Source of the DNA: Saprospira sp. CCB-QB6
Lineage (GTDB): Bacteria; Bacteroidota; Bacteroidia; Chitinophagales; Saprospiraceae
Direction: 5' to 3'
NCBI RefSeq assembly: GCF_028464065.1
Contig: NZ_CP116808.1
Coordinates: 3,439,501-3,503,500, forward strand
DNA: 64,000 nt
Below, piece by piece: positions 25,706 through 35,600 of the stretch (the stretch's first letter is position 1; the number at the start of each line of letters is the position of its first letter). A model generated the notes under the pieces. It ran no database searches. It was not told the DNA's origin and saw only the letters and a list, made by a program, of their open reading frames with translations. Made by a program: the position numbers and the translations under genes.

Positions 25706-26419
25706 ATGAGAAATTCAGTTTTATTCCTGCTCTTTGCGGTTGTTTTTTCCCTTCCTTCTACCCAAGCGCAGTTTTTCCGTTCTAAGAAAATGGATAAGGG
25801 GAGCATTACCTATACCCTTAATGTAGAAGAAAGTAAGGACCCTCAGGCTTCTATGGTCAATAATTCTACGCTCAAATTGGTCTTTCATAAGGGCGACCTA
25901 AGAGCAACAGGAGCTGTTATGGGCGGCTTGATGATGGGAGATCTCATTATGAGCAGTAGCAGCAGCAAAGGTTTGGCTTTGATTCAGATGATGGGCGAAA
26001 AAACCGCTATGAAAATTCCTTCAGAAGATATCAAAAAGGTACAGAAGGAAATGACTAATTTAGACAAAATTGCTACAGAGTTTAAGGATGTAAAAGGAGG
26101 CGACAAAGAAATTGCAGGCTATAAATGCCGTAAGGTCTTTGCTCAACATCCTAAAGATCCAACGACTAAAGTAGCCATTTACTTGACCGATAAAATTGAT
26201 GCAAGTGCAGTTTCTTTTATGTCGGAAGTTAGTGAAAAACTAGGGGGCTTTCCTTTAGGGATCGAGGTGGACAGCCCGGAGGGGAAGTTCTCTATGTTGG
26301 CTACAGAAATTGATAAATCTACTCCTTTGAGCAGTAATTTTGATATGACTATCCCTGAAGGTTATACCGAAAAAACAGCTCAGGAATTGCAAGAAGCGCC
26401 TCCCACAATTGGGGGATAA
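25706..26419 (+). CDS. Secreted DUF4412-like protein, paralog 2
   Basis: The 237-residue protein has a signal peptide (MRNSVLFLLFAVVFSLPSTQAQ). It shares its order with the preceding gene: KGSITYTLNVEE, VMGGLMMGDLIM, KEIAGYKCRKVFA, IYLTDKIDAS, GFPLGIEVDSPEG and IPEGYTEKTAQEL. The two were born by tandem duplication and are probably one transcript ending at the terminator at 26441-26478. The predicted location is the periplasm. The function is unknown to me. Confidence 0.78.
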   Translation: MRNSVLFLLFAVVFSLPSTQAQFFRSKKMDKGSITYTLNVEESKDPQASMVNNSTLKLVFHKGDLRATGAVMGGLMMGDLIMSSSSSKGLALIQMMGEKTAMKIPSEDIKKVQKEMTNLDKIATEFKDVKGGDKEIAGYKCRKVFAQHPKDPTTKVAIYLTDKIDASAVSFMSEVSEKLGGFPLGIEVDSPEGKFSMLATEIDKSTPLSSNFDMTIPEGYTEKTAQELQEAPPTIGG

Positions 26420-26440
26420 TTTCCCAGCATAATCCATTTT

Positions 26441-26478
26441 AAAATTACCTCTAGGCCTAGCTTAGGGGTAATTTTTTA
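26441..26478 (+). terminator. Terminator of the DUF4412-like pair
   Basis: The arms AAAATTACCTCT / AGGGGTAATTTT pair with one mismatch and are followed by TTATTTT. Confidence 0.85.
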
Positions 26479-26570
26479 TTTTGGGCAGACGTTCTTATTT
26501 TGCAGTCCCCTTTTAAGTTGAACTCTCTTGCTAAATGAGTTCATGATGAGTTTTTAACGAATAATTAGTT

Positions 26571-27563
26571 ATGATGCTTCGCCACCTTAGTTTTCTAATC
26601 CTATTTTTGGGCTGTTCTATGGCCCTTTGGGCACAGCCCCAACGCTTTAATGGAGGCTTTCCAATCTGTACGCCCGATGAGAGTCCGGCCGAAATTGAAC
26701 CAGAAATAGACCAAACGCTCAAGGCTATTTATGGCGGTTGCCAGTTGGCCCTAGATGAGCGTGTTTTGAAAAAGAGAAAAGATCCCGAAGCCTATATCGT
26801 TAGCGATTATCAGGAGCAGATGCTAGCCTTTATTGCCTACGCTCAAGAACAAAATACTAAACTTAATGGACAACCCCGAAAAAAGCTGTTAGAGGAATTG
26901 GAAAGCCTACTCAAAAAGGAAAAATTTGAGGATGCCCAGCTTTTACTCAAAAAAGAAAAACTAGAGGGCTTGGGCCAAGAAGATTGGCAAACCCTCTATT
27001 TCGCCTGGGCCAATTATCGCTACGAAGCCCAAGCGCAAGCCCCTTGGCTAGACCCTATCAATCGCCGAACCAACCGTCGCTACCGAGCCATTATCAATTA
27101 TGTAACTCAACGCTTTGAACAACCCTTTGGCCAACAAGCCCAAATGGGTGGGGTAGTGGCCGATGCCGCCCAAGCCCTGAGCAATTGCATGGCTTATCCC
27201 GAAAACCTCGCCTGGCAAGGAGAAGGCGGCTTCAATATGAAAAAAGAAGACGAACTCCGCCGCCTCGCTTCCGATATCGCCTATCTAGAATGGCGCACCC
27301 AAGAGAAAGTTAATGGCCGCCGAGCTTATGCCATTGATCGCAAAGCCATTATGAAAATTAAATTGGCCCTTTTTGATGTGATCCAAAGTATGGAGAAGCA
27401 AAAAGGAAGCTGGCACAGCTCTTCAAAACATGGCGAAAACCTAGAAATTCTCTATAATCTCACTTTCGATAATGATTGGCGAGTAGACGCCAGTAGCGCC
27501 CTCAAAAGAGAAAGCGAAAATGAAGAAAACAGCCCCAACTTACCCAGCCGAATAGAATACTAA
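26571..27563 (+). CDS. Secreted hypothetical protein
   Basis: The 330-residue protein has a signal peptide (MLRHLSFLILFLGCSMALWAQ); either of two adjacent ATG codons could start it. The mature chain is hydrophilic and mostly helical. It has a lysine/glutamate-rich stretch around 100-125 with a repeated LLKKEK motif (SLLKKEKFEDAQLLLKKEKLEG), and several tryptophans and cysteines elsewhere. I recognise no family. It stands alone with a terminator shared with the convergent rpsP gene. Confidence 0.72.
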   Translation: MMLRHLSFLILFLGCSMALWAQPQRFNGGFPICTPDESPAEIEPEIDQTLKAIYGGCQLALDERVLKKRKDPEAYIVSDYQEQMLAFIAYAQEQNTKLNGQPRKKLLEELESLLKKEKFEDAQLLLKKEKLEGLGQEDWQTLYFAWANYRYEAQAQAPWLDPINRRTNRRYRAIINYVTQRFEQPFGQQAQMGGVVADAAQALSNCMAYPENLAWQGEGGFNMKKEDELRRLASDIAYLEWRTQEKVNGRRAYAIDRKAIMKIKLALFDVIQSMEKQKGSWHSSSKHGENLEILYNLTFDNDWRVDASSALKRESENEENSPNLPSRIEY

Positions 27564-27573
27564 ACCCACAAAA

Positions 27574-27604
27574 AAAGGGGATAAGCTTTAAGCTTATCCC
27601 CTTT
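27574..27604. terminator. Bidirectional terminator
   Basis: The perfect arms AAAGGGGATAAGCTT / AAGCTTATCCCCTTT lie between two convergent genes. Confidence 0.92.
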
Positions 27605-27622
27605 GTCTTAAGTCACAATGAC

Positions 27623-28120
27623 CTAGGCTTCTGCATCAGTTCCTTCTTCAGTAGAAGCTTCAGCCTCAGTGGTTTCAGGAGCAACCTCTACCTTAGGCTC
27701 AGGCTTGGCAGGAGGCGTTCCAAAAATCATCTGACGTTGCTTTTCTAGACGCTGCTTGGTTTGCTCACGACGAGACTCTACCACAGCTTCTTTGCCTTCC
27801 ACCCATTGCGCTAGTTTAGCATCAGCCTGCTCTTGAGTAAGAGCACCCTTAGCTACACCACGCTGAAGGTGCTTCTTGTAGAATACACCTTTGAATTTCA
27901 AAATGGCACGAACAGTGTCGGTAGGTTGTGCACCTTTCATCAACCAGTCAAAAGCGGCATCACGATCAACATTGATTGTAGCAGGTACAGTCAATGGATT
28001 GTAAGTACCAATGCGCTGAATGTACTTACCGTCACGGGGAGCACGAGAGTCAGCAATAACGATGTGATAAAAAGGAGCTTTTTTGCGTCCTTTGCGTTGC
28101 AAACGAATCTTTACGGGCAT
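27623..28120 (-). CDS. rpsP: 30S ribosomal protein S16
   Basis: The first 80 residues are a standard S16 (MPVKIRLQRKGRKKAPFYHIVIADSR, DGKYIQRIGTYNP, AQPTDTVRAILKFKGV). The ATG at 28120 is chosen because it starts this conserved block. The protein is 165 residues, about twice the bacterial minimum. The extra half is a charged helix followed by a tail of P, E, A and T (PAKPEPKVEVAPETTEAEASTEEG). Similar acidic extensions occur in other Bacteroidota S16 proteins. It is transcribed alone from a promoter at about 28200. Confidence 0.95.
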   Translation of the reverse strand: MPVKIRLQRKGRKKAPFYHIVIADSRAPRDGKYIQRIGTYNPLTVPATINVDRDAAFDWLMKGAQPTDTVRAILKFKGVFYKKHLQRGVAKGALTQEQADAKLAQWVEGKEAVVESRREQTKQRLEKQRQMIFGTPPAKPEPKVEVAPETTEAEASTEEGTDAEA

Positions 28121-28194
28121 GTCTGTAAAATTTAAGCCTGTGATTTGATCCCCCACTGAACTTGCTGAACAAGCGGTGGGGCTTTACGAAAGCA

Positions 28195-28202
28195 CAAAGA
28201 TA
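28195..28202 (-). promoter_or_regulatory. Candidate -7 promoter box (TATCTTTG) for rpsP
   Basis: It matches TAnnTTTG on the minus strand, 75 bases upstream of the S16 start, at the edge of the gap that holds family A copy 11. Confidence 0.5.
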
Positions 28203-28243
28203 CACTCTTTTCTGAGTTTTTTCTTTTTAGTTCTTCTTTTTTT

Positions 28244-28380
28244 GGGGCTGCCCCTCCCTGCGGTCGGGTCGGGCTGTGCGGGGGCTCGCTGTTCGCTCGG
28301 CCCTGCGGCGGCTTTGCCGCCTCGGTCTGGCCTGCGGCCACCCCCTGCCATCCCTCAGCCGTAGCGGGCTGCGCCCGCTC
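28244..28380 (+). repeat. Family A repeat, copy 11
   Basis: It is a full-length copy between rpsP and the rhodanese gene. Its last bases touch the rhodanese stop codon (28380-28382). Confidence 0.85.
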
Positions 28381-28682
28381 TAACTGTTCATCAGTTCATA
28401 AATGCCACCAAAGAGGTTGTAGCAAACTAAGTCTTTGCGCAGGCCCCTTATTCTTTGTATGGCCAATTGGCTGCGCAATCCTTTGCGACAATAAAGGACC
28501 AGACAGCTGTTGGGCGGCACGCGCTCAATAAAAGCACCTAAATCAGATAAGGGCACTAACTGCCCTCCAATATTAAATTCTTCATGTTCATGTGCTTCTC
28601 GAACATCGACCAAAATGAAGTTTTTCTCTTGGGCCTGCCATTTTTTTAGGGACCTTAAATCAATTTGCTGAATACCATTCAT
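28380..28682 (-). CDS. Single-domain rhodanese-like sulfurtransferase
   Basis: The 100-residue cytosolic protein consists of one rhodanese domain: ILVDVREAHEHEEFNIGGQLVPL at the front and the active-site loop LYCRKGLRS with catalytic C65. The six-residue loop CRKGLR followed by S fits sulfurtransferases of the GlpE/PspE size class, which move sulfur from a donor to cyanide or to protein acceptors. It is 13 bases downstream of the DUF4230 gene and should share its transcript. The stop codon borders a family A repeat. Confidence 0.88.
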   Translation of the reverse strand: MNGIQQIDLRSLKKWQAQEKNFILVDVREAHEHEEFNIGGQLVPLSDLGAFIERVPPNSCLVLYCRKGLRSQLAIQRIRGLRKDLVCYNLFGGIYELMNS

Positions 28683-28695
28683 AAGTTGGGGGATT

Positions 28696-29394
28696 TTATT
28701 CTAGGCCTTGAGTGGCCTTTTTTTCAGAAAGGGGAGGAATTTTTATTCTAATCAGAGAGTCTGCCGAGGGAGCTGCTTTCTGCTGATCTTCTATGTTTTT
28801 GGGGGCGGATCTGACGGCCTCAAAGGTCCAGCCATTTTGCTCTACCAAGAGTTTGATGAGGCCCAAATTGCGCAAACCTTCTCGCCGAGCTTTGGCCATG
28901 AGTTCGCTTTCTTGGGCTTCTTCGCGTAGCATTTTTTTGACAACGACATTGATGCTCGTCAGCTCCTCTTCATTAAAGGCGTTAAAGACCCCTTCTTGAA
29001 TGTCGTAGTACTCTAAATCATGGTCAATAGACAAAATCTGAGGATCGGGCAAATTGCGCACCCGTACAATCTTATTGATCTCATCTACCTCCCAGTTCAA
29101 CTGACTGAGATCGTAGCCTACAGCCACCTTGGCCTTGACTTTTACCAATGCTTTTTTGCGCAGTGGACTAATATCATAGGCATAAAAGTTATTGTACTCA
29201 TGCACATTAGAAAATTCGCCCTCTACGGTAACCAATTTGGCTACTTCTTTAATGCGCTCCAGCAAAATTTGTTGCTTGGCCTGAGGCATAGGATCCCTTT
29301 TTTCTAAATTTTGGCCCACAACAAAGAAATGGTAGCCTGCCGCTCCAGCCAAAGCTCCCAAAAACATAAACAGAAGATAATCAAAAAAACGCAT
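28696..29394 (-). CDS. DUF4230 membrane-anchored protein
   Basis: The 232-residue protein has one N-terminal membrane segment (FFDYLLFMFLGALAGAAGYHFFV). Its extracytoplasmic part has the DUF4230 pattern: ERIKEVAKLVTVEGEFSNV, KKALVKVKAKVAVGYDLSQLNWEVDE, VRVRNLPDPQILSIDHDLEYYD, then a helix EEAQESELMAKAREEGLRNL-like and a C-terminal NGWTFE. The function of the domain is not established to my knowledge. It is first in a two-gene unit with rhodanese. Confidence 0.82.
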   Translation of the reverse strand: MRFFDYLLFMFLGALAGAAGYHFFVVGQNLEKRDPMPQAKQQILLERIKEVAKLVTVEGEFSNVHEYNNFYAYDISPLRKKALVKVKAKVAVGYDLSQLNWEVDEINKIVRVRNLPDPQILSIDHDLEYYDIQEGVFNAFNEEELTSINVVVKKMLREEAQESELMAKARREGLRNLGLIKLLVEQNGWTFEAVRSAPKNIEDQQKAAPSADSLIRIKIPPLSEKKATQGLE

Positions 29395-29484
29395 AGAACT
29401 AAAAGCTTTAAAAGGGTTTATTGCTAAAACTAAGCTTTTATTCTAAGATTTTGTTGAATTTAGGGCCATATAAGTTTGGCCCTA

Positions 29485-29631
29485 GAGGAGCGCAGCGACT
29501 GGCTGAGGGATGGTAGGGGGTGGCCGAAGGCCAGACCGAGCTTTTTTGAGCAAAGCGAAAAAAGCGATGGGCCGAGCGAGCAGCGAGCCCCCGCACAGCC
29601 CGACCCGAGCCCTTGGGCGAGGGACAGCCCC
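29485..29631 (-). repeat. Family A repeat, copy 12 (inverted)
   Basis: Its head lies seven bases beyond the mreD stop codon on the minus strand, after a TTTTTT tract. It may therefore be transcribed as the 3' end of the mreBCD message. Confidence 0.85.
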
Positions 29632-29638
29632 AAAAAAT

Positions 29639-30142
29639 CTAGACCTTTACTCTAAATATAAACTGATAGAGCAGGACAAATAGAAAGGAAATGACAAAGC
29701 TGAGCAGACAGCGGGCCAACCACAACCAGCTAAAGCTGAGATCTTCTAATAGGGTGGCCATGATCATGTAGGCGCCCATCATCAGGGCGGTATATTGAAT
29801 GATCCAACTGCGGCCCAGACTTTCTTTGCTGAGGAGTTGGCCTGGCTCATAGCCCGAACTGGGCTCAATGATGGCGCAAATGAGTGGCCGCAAAAAGGCT
29901 AGGGCAACCATCACGGCCGCATGTAGCCCAAAACTATTGAGGAAGGTATCGACGCCCAAACCAAGGGCAAAAGCCAAAACAAGGGCCAAGACCATTGGAA
30001 TTTCGAGGGGGAGGAGCAGGACAAAAAGCGGGTGAATATAAATATCAATCAGCTTGAAATCTACATATTTGAAGAGCAGACCCTGCAACAACAAAACAAA
30101 GATAAAGCGGAAAATATTGATGCCAAAAAGGTTATTGCTCAT
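29639..30142 (-). CDS. mreD: Rod shape-determining protein MreD
   Basis: The 167-residue hydrophobic protein has about five membrane segments, and its position right after mreC identifies it. Bacteroidota MreD proteins diverge strongly from E. coli, and here the visible landmarks are few (PLEIPMVLALVLAFALGLGVDTFLNSFGLHA). It belongs to the elongasome, which links MreB filaments to cell-wall synthesis. It overlaps mreC by 11 bases, indicating coupled translation. The stop is followed by a family A repeat rather than a plain terminator. Confidence 0.85.
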   Translation of the reverse strand: MSNNLFGINIFRFIFVLLLQGLLFKYVDFKLIDIYIHPLFVLLLPLEIPMVLALVLAFALGLGVDTFLNSFGLHAAVMVALAFLRPLICAIIEPSSGYEPGQLLSKESLGRSWIIQYTALMMGAYMIMATLLEDLSFSWLWLARCLLSFVISFLFVLLYQFIFRVKV

Positions 30143-30977
30143 GGATAGAAGCTTCTAATTCAATTTGTTCGTCTCTCAGAATATTGTCCACAATATAAAC
30201 TTTATCGGCCTGGCCTAAATCATTGGTCAATTCAACCGAAATATTGTAGAAATTACTACCAGGCTCTATATAAAAGCTATCAATTTTCCCTAAGAAAATA
30301 TCTTTGGGAAAAACCGTAGAAAAGCCACTGGTCAAAACGCTATCTCCTTTTTGGAGGGCCAAATGCTTGGGAATATCATGCAGTTGCATGTAGCGAGGAT
30401 CTTGGCCATCCCAACGCAGTACCCCCAAATAGTTGTTGCTGCCAATGCGGCTACTAATGCGGCTATCCGTATTGAGTATAGACATGACCAAAGCATAATG
30501 CGTAGAAACTGCCCGAATGACCCCCACCGCCCCTTTTTGCGTATTGGCCAAAACAGCGGTGTTTTTTCGCACCCCATGCTTGCTCCCTCTATTGAGCGTC
30601 AGGAAGTTCTTTTGCTGATGCACGCTATTATTGACCACCGTAGCAGCCAAATAATGATATTGCTGCTCACTTAAACTATCCTCAGCCCCCACTGTGGCCG
30701 AATCGAGTAAATGCGAAAACTGCGTACTGGGCAGCTGCATCTTTAGTCGGGCATTTTCTTGGGCCAAAGAATCATTCACCGCAGAGAGGTTCCAATAACG
30801 CGACCAACGATTTTGGTAATCGTAAATTCCCCCCACCATGCGATTGGCAGAACTAAGAAAGGCCGTCTTTTCTGGAGTTGCATTTTGGCTAAAGTAAAAG
30901 TTTAGCGCAATCAACTCTAAGATAAAGAAGGCAAAAACACCATGATAGCGAATAATGAGCTGGCTAAACTTATTCAT
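30132..30977 (-). CDS. mreC: Cell shape-determining protein MreC
   Basis: The 281-residue protein has one N-terminal membrane segment (FAFFILELIALNFYFSQ). A periplasmic coiled region follows (about 60-85, LSAVNDSLAQENARLKMQL), then the beta-barrel-like MreC domain (AATVVNNSVHQQKNFLTLNRGSKHGV, GVIRAVSTHYALVMSILN, LQKGDSVLTSGFSTVFPKDIFLGKI). ATG 30977 is chosen over an ATG 26 codons upstream, since it places the membrane segment at the usual distance. It connects MreB and the wall synthases across the membrane. Confidence 0.93.
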   Translation of the reverse strand: MNKFSQLIIRYHGVFAFFILELIALNFYFSQNATPEKTAFLSSANRMVGGIYDYQNRWSRYWNLSAVNDSLAQENARLKMQLPSTQFSHLLDSATVGAEDSLSEQQYHYLAATVVNNSVHQQKNFLTLNRGSKHGVRKNTAVLANTQKGAVGVIRAVSTHYALVMSILNTDSRISSRIGSNNYLGVLRWDGQDPRYMQLHDIPKHLALQKGDSVLTSGFSTVFPKDIFLGKIDSFYIEPGSNFYNISVELTNDLGQADKVYIVDNILRDEQIELEASIHEQ

Positions 30978-31081
30978 AATAGGCAATAAATAGGGCGTGT
31001 CGGACCAGCCTATACCGCTCCGACACGCTTTATTTTTTGGAGAATTATAGTCCACTATAATTCTCTAGCAACATCTTCGTC

Positions 31082-32116
31082 TTAGAGGCTCTTCTGAGAA
31101 ATGAGGAAAGAGAATTTTGCAATATTTTGCAAGGCAATGCCCGTTCCACGCACTACCGCGCGAAGTGGATCTTCGGCAATGTGTACAGGCAATTTGGTCT
31201 TTTTGCTAATGCGATTGTCCAAACCACGCAAAAGCGCTCCTCCACCAGTCAAATAAAGGCCTGTACGATAAATATCCGCCGCCAATTCTGGAGGGGTACT
31301 CTCCAAGGCTTTCAAAATGGCCTCCTCAATTTTGGCCACAGATTTATCCAAACAGCGGCTAATCTCTTTATGAGAAACCATAATTTGCTTGGGAATTCCC
31401 GTCATCAAATCTCGACCATTTACAGGATAATCCGCAGGCGGTTCCTCTAGGTTTTGCTCTGCAGCACCTACATGAATCTTAATTTGCTCGGCTGTGCGCT
31501 CTCCAATCAATAGATTGTGCTCGCGACGCATATAGTTGACAATATCAAAGGTAAACTCATCTCCAGCCGTACGGATAGATTGGTCACAAACGATACCCGC
31601 CAAAGCAATAACTGCAATCTCGGTCGTTCCTCCCCCAATATCAATAATCATGTTACCAACAGGCTCGGTCACATCCAAACCAATCCCCAAAGCAGCAGCC
31701 ATAGGCTCGTGAATGAGGTAGGTTTCGCGAGACCCCACATGCTCGGCTGAATCAAAAACAGCACGCTTTTCTACTTCGGTAATGCCAGAAGGAATACAAA
31801 TAACCGTGCGCATGCTGCGAAGCAGCTTTCGGCGGTTGGGAATCATATCAATTAGCCCCTGAATCATGCGCTCCGCCGCCTCAAAATCAGCAATTACGCC
31901 ATCTTTCAATGGGCGAATGGTTTTGATCTTTTGGTGGGTCTTTTCGTGCATCATCATGGCCTTTTTTCCTACGGCCATAACATCATTGGTATTGCGGTCT
32001 ACGGCCACAATAGAGGGCTCATCTACAACTACTTGATCGTTGTGGATGATAAGTGTATTTGCAGTCCCCAAGTCGATCGCAATCTCTTGGGTAAAGAAGT
32101 TGAAGAATTTTTTCAT
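31082..32116 (-). CDS. mreB: Rod shape-determining protein MreB
   Basis: The 344-residue bacterial actin has the phosphate-1 loop at IAIDLGTANTLI, a phosphate-2 block at NMIIDIGGGTTEIAVIAL, and the adenosine motif LTGGGALLRGLD. It polymerises with ATP beneath the membrane and directs lateral wall growth. I start at ATG 32116 (MKKFFNFF). A further four codons upstream would need a TTG and lack support. It is the first gene of mreBCD, with a 104-base gap to mreC and a candidate promoter at 32194. Confidence 0.96.
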   Translation of the reverse strand: MKKFFNFFTQEIAIDLGTANTLIIHNDQVVVDEPSIVAVDRNTNDVMAVGKKAMMMHEKTHQKIKTIRPLKDGVIADFEAAERMIQGLIDMIPNRRKLLRSMRTVICIPSGITEVEKRAVFDSAEHVGSRETYLIHEPMAAALGIGLDVTEPVGNMIIDIGGGTTEIAVIALAGIVCDQSIRTAGDEFTFDIVNYMRREHNLLIGERTAEQIKIHVGAAEQNLEEPPADYPVNGRDLMTGIPKQIMVSHKEISRCLDKSVAKIEEAILKALESTPPELAADIYRTGLYLTGGGALLRGLDNRISKKTKLPVHIAEDPLRAVVRGTGIALQNIAKFSFLISQKSL

Positions 32117-32193
32117 AAGGAGTGGCAAGCTTTATACTTGGCTAGTAGGTTGGGCAAAATGTCTTTGAGCACTAAGGGTTAATCGGCTTAGGC

Positions 32194-32201
32194 GCAAAAA
32201 T
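32194..32201 (-). promoter_or_regulatory. Candidate -7 promoter box (TATTTTTG) for mreBCD
   Basis: It fits TAnnTTTG on the minus strand, 78 bases upstream of the mreB start. Confidence 0.4.
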
Positions 32202-32263
32202 ATAATTTTTAATCTATTAAAGTAAATTTATACGGATTCAAAATAGAGATGTGAATATTTTTT

Positions 32264-32377
32264 GGGGCCTGCCGCCTTTGGCGGCCGGGCCCTTGCGGGG
32301 CTCGCAAGTCTGCTCGGCCCATCGCCAGCAAGCTGGCTTGGTCTGGCCTTCGGCCACCCCTGCAGGCCCCTAGGCCA
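32264..32377 (+). repeat. Family A repeat, copy 13
   Basis: It is a shorter sub-type with GGGGCCTGCCGCC at the head and a CCCCTAGGCC tail. It faces copy 14 tail to tail, 72 bases away. Confidence 0.8.
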
Positions 32378-32449
32378 ATAGAAAGCCCTGTGGGCGAGCA
32401 GCGGCCCAAGGGCCGCCCACTAAAATCCGCCTAGATGTTTTGGCGTCCT

Positions 32450-32595
32450 ACAGGCCCAGAGCGCCGCGGCTGAGGGATGGCAGGGGGTGGCCGCAGGCCA
32501 GACCAAGCTTTTGAGCAAAGCGAAAAAGCGCAGGGCCGAGCAGAACTGCGAGCCCCCGCACAGCCCGACCCGAGCCCGAAGGGAGGGGCAGCCCC
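32450..32595 (-). repeat. Family A repeat, copy 14 (inverted)
   Basis: Together with copy 13 it makes a 330-bp inverted arrangement in the gap between mreB and the end of the giant gene. The head lies next to the giant gene's terminator. Confidence 0.85.
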
Positions 32596-32601
32596 ACAAA
32601 A

Positions 32602-32631
32602 AAAGGACTCTCCTCATGGAAAGTCCCTTTG
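32602..32631 (-). terminator. Terminator of the giant surface-protein gene
   Basis: The imperfect arms AAAGGACTCTCC / GGAAAGTCCCTTT lie 12 bases beyond the stop at 32643 on the minus strand, followed by TTTTTTTG. Confidence 0.75.
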
Positions 32632-32642
32632 TAAAATACAAC

Positions 32643-35600
32643 TTATCGCAAGAGCTGAATGCTGCCCTTTAAAACTAAAGTATGTCCATCTATAAATTCT
32701 AGTTCAGCATACCAAGCATAAACCCCAGAATTCATCGGTCGGCCCTTAAAGCTGCCATCCCAACCCCCTTGGGGATCGTTTGGTGCTAAGTTTTGGCCCT
32801 CAAAGACCAACTCGCCCCAACGGTCATAAACTCTGAAGAGTTTGACCAGCTGTAGGCGATCATCTCCCTGAATAAAGAAGCGATCATTGGCCCCGTCACT
32901 ATTGGGCGTAAAGGCATTGGGCGCCGCCGCAATTCGCTCTTTGTCAATGAAGACTGTAATGCTGCTATCCAAGCGACAACCGCGCTCGTTTTGGGCCACA
33001 AATTCATAAATCGCCCGATCAAAAGGCCGCACCCACAACTGATAACTGCTATCGGTCAATAACTGATTGTTCAAGCTTTCGCTCCAGCTGAAACTAACGC
33101 CCGAACTATCATTGAGCAAGGCATAAAGCAGCAAGCTATCGCCATAAGCTAGGGTGGTATCGGCTGGACCAAATTGCTGCAAGAAGAAGGGCAAGCCCGC
33201 TTCTACACTCACTAGGGTATCGGCCACACAATCATTATTGTCTCGAACATAGAGCGCATAATCAGCCGCTGCCAAAGCAGGGAAGTAGGGAGATGCCTGC
33301 CAGTTTATGCTATCCAAACTGTAGCTATAACCGCCCAATGCAGTAGAACCGCCCTGGGCCAAGATTAAGATACTTCCATTGCTTTCGCCCAAACAGCGCA
33401 CAGAATCGATCTCTGCAGATAGCTCAAGCGGAGCGGGATCCACAAACTGAATGCTGTCTGTTTGCTGACAACCATTGGCATCGGTGGCCGTTACGGCATA
33501 CCAAGCAGCGCCTAGGCCTTGGGCCAGCGACTGTGTATCGCCATGGGACCAAAGATAGCTGTATGGGGCTGTACCTGAATGGGCCAAGGCTTCCACACTA
33601 GCCGTTTGATCTCCAGTACAACGAATATTGCTTTGCGGCTTGAGGGTTAATCCCAAGGCGGGGGGACCGCCCAAGACATATTGGAAGTCTGAACTACAGC
33701 CGTTTTGATCGACTACCGTCAAATTATAGAGCCCTGCAGCCAAGCCCGTTAAGGGCTCCCCAACTTGTCCAGTAGACCAAAGGAAGGCATTGACTGGAAC
33801 CGAAGAAGACTGATAGCTAATGCTGCCATCGTCGCCTCCAGCACAAGCGGGCATATTCAACTGCATATTGAGTTGTAGGGGCGCAGGATCGGTAATCTGC
33901 AGCGATAAATCAGCTGTACAACCATGTCTATCTGTTACGGTCAGACTGTAGCTCCCTGCCCCTAGGTTTTGGGCCGTGGGCGCTGTTTGCCCATCTGACC
34001 ATTGATAGCTCAGCGGAGAGGTTCCGCCGCTAGCTTGTACCTGAGCTTGACCATTTTGTTCGCCTTCACAGCGAGGGTCTTGGCTACTAACTAAGGTTAA
34101 TTGTATGCCAGCAGGCGCTCCCACTTGAGCACTTAAATTGAGGGCACAACCATTGGCATCGGTAGCTGTAAGGCTATAGTTTCCAGCAGTTAGGTTAGAG
34201 AGGATAGCGCTGTTGCCGCCATTGGACCAACTATAGTTGTAGTCGCCATTGGCTAAGGGCGTTCCTCCACTGATGATTGCCGTGAGCTGGCCCGATGCGC
34301 CATTTTGGCAAAGGGCATCCTGTACATTGATATAGCCCATCAAGCCACTTGCTGGCTCATCAACAACTACTTGTCCCTGAATGCTACAACCATTGGCATC
34401 GGTAACTGTAAGTTGGTAGTTTCCTGCGGCCAAGCCCGTCACTTGTTGCGTTTGGGCCCCATTGGACCAAAGGAAGCTATAGGGGAGGGTTCCGCCTTGT
34501 ACACTAGCTGTCGCTTCACCATCTACTCCTTGCAAGCAGCCTGCAGCTTGGCTACTTAAGCTGAGTTGAAGAGCCGCTGGAGCTAAAAGTTCAAAACTAT
34601 CGACTAGTTGACAACCGCCTGCATCGCTAACTGTAAGGCTATGCCAGCCTGCGCTCAAGTTGCTGGCATTGGCGCTGCTGCTTCCATTGGACCAGCTATA
34701 TTGATAGGGGGAAGTTCCACCGACCACTACGGCTTCTAGTTCGCCATCTGCTGCATTATGGCAGCTAGGCGCCTGAATTTGATTGATGGCGAGTCCTAGG
34801 CCCATTGGTTGGCTCAACTGAATGTTGGCATTCTGCTGACAACCTTTAGCATCGGTCACAATCAATTGATAGCTGCCTGCGGCTAGGTTTGTAGCGGTAG
34901 CAGTGGTTTGTCCATCGGACCAAAGGTAAGTGTAGGGGGCCGTTCCTCCTGTAGCTACCACTGTGGCCGTACCAGAGTTTTGTCCCTGACAGTTGGGGGC
35001 GGTCGTCTGCAATTGAATTTGTAAGCTACTGGGCTCTTCTACTAAAACGCTAGCTGTAAATTGGCAGCCTTGCGCGTCGCTAATTGTCAATTGGTAGTTG
35101 CCCGCCGTCAATCCTCTAGCTTGTTGGCCGCTTTGGCCATTGGACCATAGATAATTGTAGGGGGCGGTTCCTCCACTCGCTTGGGCGAGGATCGCTCCAT
35201 CGCTACTGCCTGCACAACTGGCCGAATCTACTTGGAAGCTAATTGCTAGGGGAGAAGGGCTATGCAAGCTGGTCGTTTTGACCAAACTACAGCCGTTGGC
35301 ATCAGTTAGGCTTAGGCTATAACTCCCTGCAGATAGGTTAGTGGCCGTAGCTGTTGTTTGTCCATCGGACCAAAGGTAAGCATAGGGGGCTGTTCCTCCT
35401 GTCGCCAAGGCGACTAGGCTTCCATCATTGCCATTAAAGCAGCTAGGATCATTTGGGCTAAGCTGTAGTTGCAGGGGCGCAGGAGATGTAATTTCTATGC
35501 TATCTTGAATTTGGCAACCATTGCCATCTCTCAGCTGAACAATGTACCAGCCTGCGCATAGGTTGCTCCAGTTGTTATTGGGACCAAAGACTTGACCGTT

